Shown here piece by piece: positions 44,329 to 52,981 of a DNA stretch of 52,991 nucleotides (position 1 is the first letter of the stretch; each line of letters begins with the position of its first letter). The DNA comes from CAYPHA01 sp964410215 (GTDB lineage Bacteria; Calditrichota; Calditrichia; Calditrichales; CAYPHA01). The position numbers and the translations under genes were made by a program. The stretch covers positions 1 to 52,991 of the forward strand of contig CAYPHA010000031.1 in the NCBI GenBank assembly GCA_964410215.1, in the 5' to 3' direction. A model generated the notes under the pieces. That model was not told the DNA's origin. It made no database searches and saw nothing but the letters and a program-made list of their open reading frames with translations.

Positions 44329-44427
44329 ATGAATGCGGTTAACATAATAGAACAGATCCGCCGGAATAGGAACCCGGAATGGGAAGAAATTGCACGCGCG
44401 TTACTCAGGGAGTTACCAGGCAGATGA
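44329..44427 (+). CDS. Possible small protein, 32 residues
   Basis: ATG 44329 is preceded at good spacing by CCGGAG and opens a 32-codon frame: MNAVNIIEQIRRNRNPEWEE then IARALLRELPGR and TGA. The sequence would form one amphipathic helix with an Arg-rich middle. It lies in a 280-base gap between the permease and the minus-strand response regulator. I recognise no family. It may be a real small protein, a fragment of a decayed gene, or chance. Confidence 0.3.
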   Translation: MNAVNIIEQIRRNRNPEWEEIARALLRELPGR

Positions 44428-44475
44428 AGCAATGCATTTTACTTTCCACGGATTCCCAACTGATATGACGGATGC

Positions 44476-45207
44476 TTACATTTTAGGCTTTTTGGGATCG
44501 TTGTCGAAAACGATAATTTTGGAATTGCCGGCATAGGGTTCGAAGCGCAGCGAGTGCGAGTTGCGGTATTTAACCAGAATACCATGAATCTTTTTAATGG
44601 ATTCATGCATTTTTTTAAGGTATTCTTCCTGTGGTCCCGTGAGCGACTGTTTATCAAGGGATTCTTCAAGCAGGTACAGACTGCCGCTCAACACGGTCAG
44701 GGGTTGATTGATTTCATGATCCGTGGTGGCCACCATGGCCAGAACGGAATTGCGTCGTTCTAGTTCGATTATTTTCTGCTGGGATTCTTTAAGATCGAGG
44801 AAGGAGCGTTTCAGTTCTTCACGCGAACGTTTCAGTTCGATATGTGTTTTTACCCGGGCAAGAAGTTCTATCCGGTTAAACGGTTTGGTAATATAATCAA
44901 CCGCGCCGAGGGAAAATCCGTGCACGATGTCATTTGCTTCCGTTTTTGCCGAGAGAAAGATAATAGGTACATTGTCAGCCGCTTCATTTTCCTTTATCTT
45001 TTTGCTGACTTCGAAACCATCCATTCCCGGCATCATGACATCGAGCAAAATGAGGTCCGGAATGACGTCACGAATAATTTCCAAGGCTTGTGCGCCGCTG
45101 GTTGCAGAAATCGTCTTATAATTTTCGGCTTTAAGTAAGATTTCCAGCATTTTGATGTTAGCCGGACCATCATCTATTATGAGTATTAAAGGTGCAATTT
45201 GTTCCAT
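44476..45207 (-). CDS. Response regulator with C-terminal histidine-kinase dimerisation segment
   Basis: About 243 residues from ATG 45207; a TTG nine bases upstream is less likely. The receiver domain (about 5-120) is complete: acidic pair in LIIDDGPANIKML, phosphoacceptor Asp56 in PDLILLDVMMPGMDG, Ser/Thr loop FLSAK, Lys in YITKPFN. A coiled-coil linker (about 125-155; KRSREELKRSFLDLKESQQK) leads to a DHp-like helix pair with an H-box, TTDHEINQPLTVLSGSLYLL. No ATP-binding (N, G1, G2) motifs follow, and the protein ends with a short tail (about 30 residues). It may act as a phosphotransfer or dimer partner for a separate kinase. The neighbouring genes do not form an operon with it. Confidence 0.85.
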   Translation of the reverse strand: MEQIAPLILIIDDGPANIKMLEILLKAENYKTISATSGAQALEIIRDVIPDLILLDVMMPGMDGFEVSKKIKENEAADNVPIIFLSAKTEANDIVHGFSLGAVDYITKPFNRIELLARVKTHIELKRSREELKRSFLDLKESQQKIIELERRNSVLAMVATTDHEINQPLTVLSGSLYLLEESLDKQSLTGPQEEYLKKMHESIKKIHGILVKYRNSHSLRFEPYAGNSKIIVFDNDPKKPKM

Positions 45208-45365
45208 GAAATACAATTCAAAATGTGGCTGGCCTTTATTCTACTTAAAAATTTTCGGGAAAGCAATACATATGTGTGATAACTCCGGTGACAATGATCA
45301 TTTTGTTTCATGTGTTATTAAAGTACGTTTATGGAAATTATTGAGGAAATAGGGAGGGTTGTATT

Positions 45366-47048
45366 ATGCGTATCATGATGATTCTCTTGTTGATTGCCAC
45401 TTTTGGAAAGGCGGACAGTTATCTGCTCAATGGGGGACAGCGGTCCACGATTGACTATGAAATGGTGCAGAAAATTTATCCGGATCCGGGAACGAAATCC
45501 GTAACGATTACATTTGTAGAGCCTCAGAACTTTGCGTCGCCCACATACAACCAGTTGATTACCGATTTCAGGATTATTCCTTCGCGGGAAACAACCTCCA
45601 TCGAAAAAACGGCGGATGAAAGGGGGAATCCGGTACTCAGGTATGAATGGAAGGCACCCCTTCAGCCTTTCGATCTGAAAGTATCCTTCCGAGCCGTAAA
45701 CCATGTCAAACTTGAACAGATAAATACGGCGGCCCCGTTTCCCTACATGCACGTCCCTGCAGACGTCACACCATATCTCGTGTCGACCGAACTGGTTCCG
45801 TCGGATAATCCGCTATTCATGGCAAAGTCGAAAGAGCTTACTGCCGGTGCAAAAGGGGCGTTTGATGCCGTACAGAAAATTCTGACCTGGGTAATGGATC
45901 ATATGAATTATGTGCTGGTGCCCCCGGAATACGGCGCTATATACGCGTACCGGACGGGTAAGGGTAATTGTCAGAACTATTCGCATTTAGCCGCTGCACT
46001 GATGCGTGCATCCGGTATTCCGACGCGTATCGTAAATGGTGTTACCCTGAAGGAACCATATGAAATCATGCTGGGCGAGCAAAGCCTGCAATTGAACATG
46101 GCGCAGGGGCGGCATTCCTGGATCGAGGTCTGGTTTCCGGATCTGGGCTGGGTACCGTTCGATCCGCAACAGACCCAGTTGTTTGTCAGCAACCGCTTTA
46201 TTCGTATAGAAACCGGTATTGATAACGAGGACACGATGGATGACGGGCTGATCCGCTGGACGCGTAGCCGCGGTTCCACGGCAAAGGTTACGTTTGAAGA
46301 AATCATCGACGGTCGTTTTCTGTCCGATGATTTTAAACTGAATGCCGAAAAGAAACGTTATGGCCCCCGTAAAATTTTACTGACACCAGTCGTAACCTCA
46401 GGATTTGAGCCGGTTGAAATGGAATCAAAACCGGAACCGGAGCCTGAGCCTGAGATTTCCACTGCCGAACCTTCCGGTACCTTCACCAGGCCGTTCATTA
46501 TGGGGAACCTGGAATACCCGGAGGGTGTCAATTTCATTTTTACGCGTGAAACACATGAGTCTGAAACAGGCTCCATGGAGCTCCGAAAGAATTTTCTGGT
46601 CGAAACAGCGGAATATGTCACGAGTAAATACCAGTATGCACAAACTTTTATCCTCGATAAAACGATAAATCTGCATGAAATTGGTCTCGTGATGCATAAG
46701 TTCGGGGGCAGCGGCCGGTTATGGCTGGAGCTCCGGGAGGACGTCAACGGCGCACCGGCCCGGGAAGTGGCCGTTAAAAGCAAACCTGTCGATTTGAACA
46801 GATTATCTTCCAAACCGGGATACGAGTGGGTTGATTTTTCATTCAGGGATGAGAAGCTGGTATTGACTCCGGACCGTTACTGGGTCTCTCTGGCCTTCAG
46901 CGGCAGTCCCATCGTGAATTGGTTCTATAGTTACGGCAAACCGGTCGGCCCGGTTGACGGGACCCGGTTCCGGCCCTTTTCGGAACCGGAATTTCTGCAG
47001 GTGCTCGGGTATGAATTCAACTACCGGGTTAAAGGACTTTCACGATAG
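45366..47048 (+). CDS. Exported transglutaminase-like protein
   Basis: A 560-residue protein with a short signal peptide (MRIMMILLLIATFGKADS). Residues about 20-130 are a beta-rich N-terminal part. The transglutaminase core (about 155-290) carries the papain-like triad: Cys in GKGNCQNYSHLAAALMRASG, His in RHSWIEVWFP, Asp in VPFDPQQ. A Pro/Glu-rich linker (PEPEPEPEIS) follows at about 360, then a C-terminal beta-sandwich (about 400-555; LDKTINLHEIGLVMHKF, RLWLELREDVNGAP) that looks like a carbohydrate- or surface-binding module. Many bacterial members act as proteases rather than cross-linkers, so the reaction is open. GGGAGGG precedes ATG 45366. It ends 9 bases from the convergent PAP2 gene. 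Confidence 0.85.
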   Translation: MRIMMILLLIATFGKADSYLLNGGQRSTIDYEMVQKIYPDPGTKSVTITFVEPQNFASPTYNQLITDFRIIPSRETTSIEKTADERGNPVLRYEWKAPLQPFDLKVSFRAVNHVKLEQINTAAPFPYMHVPADVTPYLVSTELVPSDNPLFMAKSKELTAGAKGAFDAVQKILTWVMDHMNYVLVPPEYGAIYAYRTGKGNCQNYSHLAAALMRASGIPTRIVNGVTLKEPYEIMLGEQSLQLNMAQGRHSWIEVWFPDLGWVPFDPQQTQLFVSNRFIRIETGIDNEDTMDDGLIRWTRSRGSTAKVTFEEIIDGRFLSDDFKLNAEKKRYGPRKILLTPVVTSGFEPVEMESKPEPEPEPEISTAEPSGTFTRPFIMGNLEYPEGVNFIFTRETHESETGSMELRKNFLVETAEYVTSKYQYAQTFILDKTINLHEIGLVMHKFGGSGRLWLELREDVNGAPAREVAVKSKPVDLNRLSSKPGYEWVDFSFRDEKLVLTPDRYWVSLAFSGSPIVNWFYSYGKPVGPVDGTRFRPFSEPEFLQVLGYEFNYRVKGLSR

Positions 47049-47056
47049 TGAAGGCT

Positions 47057-47860
47057 TTACTGTTTCACCCGCGAAAGCGGTAATGTCCATAAAACCTGCA
47101 CATGACCGGGACCTGCGTGAAACGTCATATTCATACGTTTCCCTGATTGACCTGTAACCCAGGTTCCGATGCTGTAGCCCACGATACCGCCCAGGACCGT
47201 ATCGGTAAACCAGTGTCTGTTCCGGTACATCCGGGCAAAGGCCACGGCAGAGGCAGCGCTGTACCAGAATGCTTTCCATATCCGGCATTTCGACCGCTTG
47301 GCAAATACCGTAGATATGGCCGTCGTAATAGACGCATGCCCGGACGGCAGCGATTTGTGGCGTATTCTGCCCGAGAACGGTTTAAACTTCCACGGTGATT
47401 CCGTTGCATAGGGCCGGTTTCGACCCAAACTGATTTTGAGCAGCTCCGTATAAAAACTGGTATAGAACATGGCCTGCATGGCCTGCCTTGCCGTTATCCT
47501 GATGCCCTTCCCTTTTACAACCAGACCCGTCGCATAAAGTCCAACCAGACTCAGGGACGTGATCTTTCGCTCACCAAAAAACCTGTCGATACGACTGAGA
47601 TTGTCGTAAAAGACGTTGCGATCCGCCAGCATATGTCGCTTGATGGATTGATCAGCGAATGAAACGGTTGACAGGAGGGCTGTTGTACCAAAAACAATCA
47701 GCATATCCTGCCGATCCGGTTGAATGACCTGCTTACCCAGTTTATAAAACTGCGTAAACAATACTGTGGCGTCGTGTCTAAAAAGTTCGGACCGGCTTTG
47801 AGAGAACAGGAAAGAGCACAGGAAAAACGTTACATACAGCGATCTTGTAAAACGTATCAT
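47057..47860 (-). CDS. PAP2-family phosphatase, copy 1
   Basis: A 267-residue phosphatidic-acid-phosphatase-type enzyme. A signal-like N-terminus (MIRFTRSLYVTFFLCSFLFS) is followed by hydrophobic segments. The three acid phosphatase motifs are present: KISLGRNRP (KX6RP), LPSGHAS (PSGH), and ARMYRNRHWFTD (RX5HX3D). The active site should face the periplasm; likely substrates are lipid phosphates or polyprenyl diphosphates. ATG 47860 begins one base after the stop of the second PAP2 gene, so the two are co-translated in a MATE-PAP2-PAP2 set. The two copies share motif spacing and N-terminal layout, as expected of a tandem duplication. Confidence 0.92.
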   Translation of the reverse strand: MIRFTRSLYVTFFLCSFLFSQSRSELFRHDATVLFTQFYKLGKQVIQPDRQDMLIVFGTTALLSTVSFADQSIKRHMLADRNVFYDNLSRIDRFFGERKITSLSLVGLYATGLVVKGKGIRITARQAMQAMFYTSFYTELLKISLGRNRPYATESPWKFKPFSGRIRHKSLPSGHASITTAISTVFAKRSKCRIWKAFWYSAASAVAFARMYRNRHWFTDTVLGGIVGYSIGTWVTGQSGKRMNMTFHAGPGHVQVLWTLPLSRVKQ

Positions 47861-47861
47861 A

Positions 47862-48668
47862 TTAAAAAGGTATCGTCAAATACAACATAAATGGTTCATT
47901 TTTATGGGACAAATTGGATTTTTCGTTTTTCGAAAAGAAGGTTCCGATGGCATGACCCATGAACCCTCCGAAGAGGACATCGGAAAACCAGTGCTGATCA
48001 TTGTACATACGGGCCGCACCCACCAGGAAGGCTGCACTGTACCAGCCGGTTTTCCATAAGACATGGTCATCCCGGGAAGCCATAACCGTTGAAACGGCAA
48101 AGGTTGTGGATGTGTGTCCCGAAGGAAACGACCGTCCCGACCGGTCGGATGGCCAGAACCGGTAATGCCGGGGACCTTCGTTGCGGAAAGGACGTGAACG
48201 TCCGGTCAGTTGCTTGATAAGCATTGTCAGAATACCTGTTGAAAGGTAAGCGCCCGCTGAGCGGCGGCCGGCATCGCGCCAAAAATCATTATCCGTAACC
48301 AATCCGCCCGTATAGATCAGGAGAACACCGGCAGGCGTATAGAATTTGTCACCGTAATAACGATCGATCATGAACAGGGTGTCAGAAAACGGGGAGCGGT
48401 ATGACCGCGTGATGCGATTCAGGTATTCATCAAGGAATCCTTTCGACAGGAGTGTTAAAGCCGAGACCGATGCAAATCTGATTAAATCTTCTTTGTCAGA
48501 ATGGGTGAGTGCACGGGCAAAATCTTTCTGTTGTTCCCACATCCATTCTGTATCATTCCCAACCCGGTCAGAGATCTGTGCGCTTGCGTTCTGGATATTC
48601 AGGATTAGGAAAAGTATAAATAAAAGGATTCTCATAGCCGCGTTCTTTACATGTATCCGTTCAGCCAT
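47862..48668 (-). CDS. PAP2-family phosphatase, copy 2
   Basis: A 268-residue paralogue of the next gene. Motifs: KQLTGRSRP, FPSGHTS and ARMYNDQHWFSD. The signal peptide core is MRILLFILFLILNIQNASA. ATG 48668 lies two bases after the MATE stop; the internal ATG at 48635 would start right at the signal peptide and is a reasonable alternative. The mature part begins QISDRVGND. Probably periplasmic face of a membrane, with the same type of lipid-phosphate substrate as copy 1. Second gene of the three-gene set. Confidence 0.92.
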   Translation of the reverse strand: MAERIHVKNAAMRILLFILFLILNIQNASAQISDRVGNDTEWMWEQQKDFARALTHSDKEDLIRFASVSALTLLSKGFLDEYLNRITRSYRSPFSDTLFMIDRYYGDKFYTPAGVLLIYTGGLVTDNDFWRDAGRRSAGAYLSTGILTMLIKQLTGRSRPFRNEGPRHYRFWPSDRSGRSFPSGHTSTTFAVSTVMASRDDHVLWKTGWYSAAFLVGAARMYNDQHWFSDVLFGGFMGHAIGTFFSKNEKSNLSHKNEPFMLYLTIPF

Positions 48669-48670
48669 AC

Positions 48671-49996
48671 TTATTCATTATGATTTAAATATGGCCTGTT
48701 TAAACTGCCGGTAATGTGCTTTCTTGCCATCAGGTTTAAAGCGGTACCCCGGGCCATCATGAAAACGGTCATGGCCAGCCAGAGCCCGTGATTGCCAAGA
48801 TACGGTTTTGTAGTATAATAAACCGGTAAAAAAACCAGCAGGGTGGCCACGATGGTTGAATTCCTCATGGCGGCTGAAGCTGTTGCCCCGATATAAATGC
48901 CGTCCCAGATGTAGCACACGCTGTTTATGAGCGGTGCGGCAGCCGTCCATAACAGATAGGACATTGTTAACAGTATAAGCGCATCTTTGTCAGTGTATAT
49001 TCCGATGATTGCCTCACCAAACACCAGGTATAGCAGTGAATAGAGTGCGCCCAGTCCCATACCCCAGTAAAAAATATATCGAATCGCTTTGATCAGGCCG
49101 GCACGGTCTCCGGCGCCGAAAAATTTACCGACCAGGCTCTCAGCGGCAAAGGCAAATCCGTCCACACCGAATGCGAGAATATTCCAGAATTGCATCAGAA
49201 TCGTATTCGCTGCGAGGATATCTTCACCAAATGCTGCAGACTTGGCGGTGAAAAAAGCAAAAGCGAACAACAGTAAAAGGGTCCGGACCAGTATGTCGAA
49301 ATTAACGAAAAAAAAACGCTTCAGCGAAGGCATATCAAAGGTTCTTTTAAAAGAGAGATCCGGAAGCAGGGTACCGTATTTACGGATAAACAGGAAAACG
49401 GCAGTAATAAGTCCCAGATACTGGGCGATAACGGTTCCGAGAGCAACTCCGTCGGCGGTCATGTCGAAAATTTTTATAAAAATGATATTAAACAGTATAT
49501 TCAGGACATTGACAATGACGGTAAGGTAAAGCGGAAACCGGGCATTCTGCATGCCCAGGAACCACCCGTGAAAGGCGTAAAGGGCAAGGGTGGCCGGTGC
49601 GGCAAAAATCCGGATATTAAAATATGCGATTGCATGTATCTCAACATTGCTTGTTGCATCTACTAAATAAAATGCCATTTTAGAAATGGGCCATTGCAGC
49701 AGAATGAGCAGAATGCCACCGGAAACAGCGACGACTAAGGCTCTGCCAAGAACGGTTATCATTTCAACAGAGCGGCGGTTTCCATAGGCCTGGGCGGTTA
49801 AGCCGGTTGTACCCATGCGCAGGAAGCCGAATCCCCAGTAGAGGAAGTTGAAAATCATGCTGCCGACGGCAATGGCACCAAGATAATAGATGTCCGGTAA
49901 ATGACCCATGAGGATGGTGTCGACAGAGCTGAGCAGCGGAACGGACAGGTTGCTGATAATATTGGGGATGGCTAATCGTAATATGGATCGATTCAC
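48671..49996 (-). CDS. MATE-family efflux transporter (DinF-like)
   Basis: A 441-residue inner-membrane protein with twelve predicted helices. The N-terminus LAIPNIISNLSVPLLSSVDT and the GFGFLRMGTTGLTAQAYGN segment are typical of the DinF branch of the MATE family. A second-half repeat is seen near FWNILAFGVDGFAFAAESLV. MATE proteins export cationic drugs or metabolites with sodium or protons; related MOP-superfamily members flip lipid-linked sugars. It is the first gene of a tight set with two PAP2 phosphatases (2- and 1-base spacings). It is transcribed away from the DsbD-like gene. Confidence 0.92.
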   Translation of the reverse strand: MNRSILRLAIPNIISNLSVPLLSSVDTILMGHLPDIYYLGAIAVGSMIFNFLYWGFGFLRMGTTGLTAQAYGNRRSVEMITVLGRALVVAVSGGILLILLQWPISKMAFYLVDATSNVEIHAIAYFNIRIFAAPATLALYAFHGWFLGMQNARFPLYLTVIVNVLNILFNIIFIKIFDMTADGVALGTVIAQYLGLITAVFLFIRKYGTLLPDLSFKRTFDMPSLKRFFFVNFDILVRTLLLLFAFAFFTAKSAAFGEDILAANTILMQFWNILAFGVDGFAFAAESLVGKFFGAGDRAGLIKAIRYIFYWGMGLGALYSLLYLVFGEAIIGIYTDKDALILLTMSYLLWTAAAPLINSVCYIWDGIYIGATASAAMRNSTIVATLLVFLPVYYTTKPYLGNHGLWLAMTVFMMARGTALNLMARKHITGSLNRPYLNHNE

Positions 49997-50178
49997 AGAA
50001 CCCGGCTTTCGGTGTAGGGGTGGTTTCTGGTTTAAACGAAACAGAAATCTATAAAATCAGGGATTGAATGACAAATTCTTGTGATATAAATGTGAGGAAA
50101 AAGATACCCTTCGGGGGAACAAACGAACAGGATAATGCCGTTTAACAGAACCTTAATATAAAAATACGTGGAGAAGTG

Positions 50179-52335
50179 ATGCGTGTAAAAAACTTGAACC
50201 TGTCAAAATTAAATACCTTTTGGAAACCCGTGCTGATTACACTGTTGCTGGTGCTGCCTCATACAGATCTGAATGCGCAATTTCTGGCTGCAGAAGGCGG
50301 CAATGTGACAGCGGAACTTGTTTCCGAAGTGAAAACGATTCAGCCCGGTAAATCATTCTGGGTCGCTGTTCGTCTCAGCATGGAGGAAGACTGGCATACC
50401 TACTGGCGCTACCCGGGAGATTCCGGTTTGCCGACAACCATTAAATGGGATCTTCCGGAGGGATTTTCGGCATCCGGTATCCATTGGCCGGTTCCGGAGA
50501 AAATAGATACGCCGCCGCTGATTTCGTTCGGATATCATGATGACGTGTATCTTCTGACGGAAATAACGGTTCCTGAAGGATTCAGAACAGGCGAAAATGT
50601 GGAACTGGCCGCTCATGTGGAATGGCTGGAGTGCAGAGAGGCCTGTCTACCCGGCCAGGCGGATGTCTCTCTGACCCTGCCCGTGAGCGGATCGACACCT
50701 GAACCGGACAGTCGACGGTTGCAGGTTTTTGCCGATGCACGTTCTGATTTGCCGCTCAGGGATTCCGACTGGCAGATTGAAGCCGGTCTGGAGAACGGAA
50801 GATATATTATCCGGGCGATACCACCCGACTGGTTTGAGGGTCCCCTCGAAGATGTTGCGTTCTTCCCTTACGCAGGGTCGGTTGTGGACCTGGGGAAACC
50901 GCAGACTATCCGAAAGGTCGATTCGTATTACCTGATCGAAATTGAGCCGGCGCCGGGTCCGGAAGGTCCGGCCGATACCCTTGCAGGTATCCTGGTTTCA
51001 CAATCCGGATGGCGCGGACCGGGTTCCGAACATGCCCTGGAGATTAATGCTACGGTACAAGCGGATCCTCAATTTACTGGTAGTGATGCCGCCGGGATAG
51101 GCGGATTTTTACTGAATATTTTATTTTCATTCCTGGGTGGAATCATTCTGAATCTTATGCCCTGTGTATTACCCGTTCTGTCCATAAAAATCATGGGATT
51201 TGTACAGCAGGCTAACGATACGGATTCCAAACCCTGGCAGCATGGCGTGGTATTCATGCTGGGTGTTCTGGTATCATTCTGGATTCTTGCCGGGGCTCTG
51301 CTCATCCTGCAGGCGGGCGGTGAGCAACTGGGATGGGGATTCCAGTTGCAGTCACCTGCCTTTCTGATACTACTTTCGGCATTTATGTTCCTGTTCGGGT
51401 TGAGTATGTTCGGTGTCTTTGAAATCGGTACATCCCTATCCGCTGTTGGGGGTAAATCACACTCAACCGGTGGATGGATGGGTTCATTTGTCAGCGGAAT
51501 CACGGCCACCGTGGTGGCAACACCCTGCACGGCACCTTTCATGGGTTCGGCACTCGGTTTTGCGCTGAGTCAGCCGGCATGGGTGTCCATGACGATTTTT
51601 ACATTCCTGGGCCTGGGGATGGCTTTCCCGTATGTATTGCTTTCATCTATCCCCTCGTTGTTGAAATTTGTACCCAAACCCGGTCGCTGGATGGAATCCC
51701 TGAAACAATTCATGGGTTTTCTGCTGTTGGCAACGGTTTTATGGCTGTTGTGGGTGCTTTCCCTGCAGGCCGGTGCCATGATGGTCATCATCGTTCTGGC
51801 TGCCCTGCTTTTTCTGGGTCTGGCCGGCTGGGTTTACGGCCGCTGGGGTAATCTGGCGATGCCCCCTAAAACCCGAATGCTGTCAACCGCCTTTGCCCTG
51901 ATTTTAATCATTGGTTCGATCTATATTACACTGGACAGCGTTGAAACCTATGCGGTCACTCCTGGCGCGGGACAGTCTGAAAACAGCGGCGACGGGATTG
52001 CCTGGCAGCCGTTCTCCCCGGCGTATCTGGATCAGCTGAAGACCGAGGGCAAGCCGGTTTTTCTCGATTTCACGGCGGCATGGTGTTTAAGTTGCCAGGT
52101 GAATGAACGGGTGGCCTTCAGTTCAGAAGAGGTACAGCAGCGTTTTGATGAACTCGGCATTGTGCCCTTGAAAGCCGACTGGACCTCACGCGATGAAACG
52201 ATTACACAGGCCCTGGCCCGTTATGGCAGGAACAGTGTTCCGCTCTATGTGTATTATGCCGCCGGGGAGGATCAGGAACCGGTTATTTTACCGGAAATTA
52301 TTACACCGGGAATTGTGTTAGAAGCACTTGAATAA
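50179..52335 (+). CDS. DsbD-like thiol-disulfide transporter (protein-disulfide reductase)
   Basis: About 718 residues. ATG 50179 follows GTGGAGAA; a GTG one codon upstream is the frame start. Signal peptide: VLITLLLVLPHTDLNA. The periplasmic N-domain (about 30-290) has a Cys pair in WLECREACLPG. A membrane domain with about eight helices (about 310-590) holds the two redox cysteines in LNLMPCVLPVL and VATPCTAPFMGSA. The C-terminal thioredoxin domain has the active site AAWCLSCQVN (about 635-644). This full three-part layout passes electrons from cytoplasmic thioredoxin to periplasmic proteins. The N-domain with CREAC resembles ScsB/DsbD-type variants more than classical E. coli DsbD. The redoxin at 52376 directly downstream is a likely partner. 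Confidence 0.93.
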   Translation: MRVKNLNLSKLNTFWKPVLITLLLVLPHTDLNAQFLAAEGGNVTAELVSEVKTIQPGKSFWVAVRLSMEEDWHTYWRYPGDSGLPTTIKWDLPEGFSASGIHWPVPEKIDTPPLISFGYHDDVYLLTEITVPEGFRTGENVELAAHVEWLECREACLPGQADVSLTLPVSGSTPEPDSRRLQVFADARSDLPLRDSDWQIEAGLENGRYIIRAIPPDWFEGPLEDVAFFPYAGSVVDLGKPQTIRKVDSYYLIEIEPAPGPEGPADTLAGILVSQSGWRGPGSEHALEINATVQADPQFTGSDAAGIGGFLLNILFSFLGGIILNLMPCVLPVLSIKIMGFVQQANDTDSKPWQHGVVFMLGVLVSFWILAGALLILQAGGEQLGWGFQLQSPAFLILLSAFMFLFGLSMFGVFEIGTSLSAVGGKSHSTGGWMGSFVSGITATVVATPCTAPFMGSALGFALSQPAWVSMTIFTFLGLGMAFPYVLLSSIPSLLKFVPKPGRWMESLKQFMGFLLLATVLWLLWVLSLQAGAMMVIIVLAALLFLGLAGWVYGRWGNLAMPPKTRMLSTAFALILIIGSIYITLDSVETYAVTPGAGQSENSGDGIAWQPFSPAYLDQLKTEGKPVFLDFTAAWCLSCQVNERVAFSSEEVQQRFDELGIVPLKADWTSRDETITQALARYGRNSVPLYVYYAAGEDQEPVILPEIITPGIVLEALE

Positions 52336-52375
52336 AATAATGACAAATAAAAATCATATTAGTTAGGGGGTTCCC

Positions 52376-52981
52376 ATGAAGCGTTTAACCATTATCCTGG
52401 CTGTCGTAGCCGGATTTTTCTTTACTGCTGAAGCCCAGGTGGCCCGGGTCGATAAGCAGGCGCCTGATTTCACTCTGCAGGATACAGAAGGAAAAACACA
52501 CGCACTTTCCGACTTCAAAGGCAAATTTGTCATTCTTGAATGGGTGAATTACGGCTGTCCGTTTGTAAAGAAACACTACAACAGCGGCAATATGCAGAAA
52601 CTGCAGAAAACGTTTACGGACAAAGGCGTCGTCTGGCTGTCCGTATGTTCTTCGGCCGAAGGTAAACAGGGATATTTTGACAACGTAAAAATCAAGGAAC
52701 TGAAGGCCGAAAAGAAGGCCGCTTATTCCGCCTACCTGGTTGATGATGAGGGCACGGTTGGTAAAATGTACGGAGCGAAAACAACACCGCATATGTACGT
52801 GATCGATCCGGAAGGCGTGCTGATCTATGCCGGCGCTATCGACGATAAGCCTTCCACGAATGTGGAGGACGTGAAAGATGCAAAAAACTATGTAGTGGAA
52901 GCGCTGAAAGCATCAATGGATGGGGAAGAAGTGGAAACGAAGAGCACGTCAGCTTATGGTTGTGGTGTAAAGTATAAATAA
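52376..52981 (+). CDS. Periplasmic thioredoxin-fold (redoxin/AhpC-TSA) protein
   Basis: A 201-residue exported protein. Signal peptide 1-20 (LTIILAVVAGFFFTAEA). Redoxin domain: KQAPDFTLQDTEGKTHALSD, then WVNYGCPFVKKHY, where one Cys stands in a Gly-Cys-Pro-Phe site in place of a CXXC. Cis-Pro loop GAKTTPHMYVIDPEG. The C-terminal YGCGVKY holds a second Cys, a feature of a family of single-Cys-plus-C-terminal-Cys redoxins, and may act as resolving cysteine. It may be a periplasmic peroxidase or thiol carrier kept reduced by the DsbD-like protein encoded 40 bases upstream. GGGGG precedes ATG 52376. Confidence 0.9.
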   Translation: MKRLTIILAVVAGFFFTAEAQVARVDKQAPDFTLQDTEGKTHALSDFKGKFVILEWVNYGCPFVKKHYNSGNMQKLQKTFTDKGVVWLSVCSSAEGKQGYFDNVKIKELKAEKKAAYSAYLVDDEGTVGKMYGAKTTPHMYVIDPEGVLIYAGAIDDKPSTNVEDVKDAKNYVVEALKASMDGEEVETKSTSAYGCGVKYK

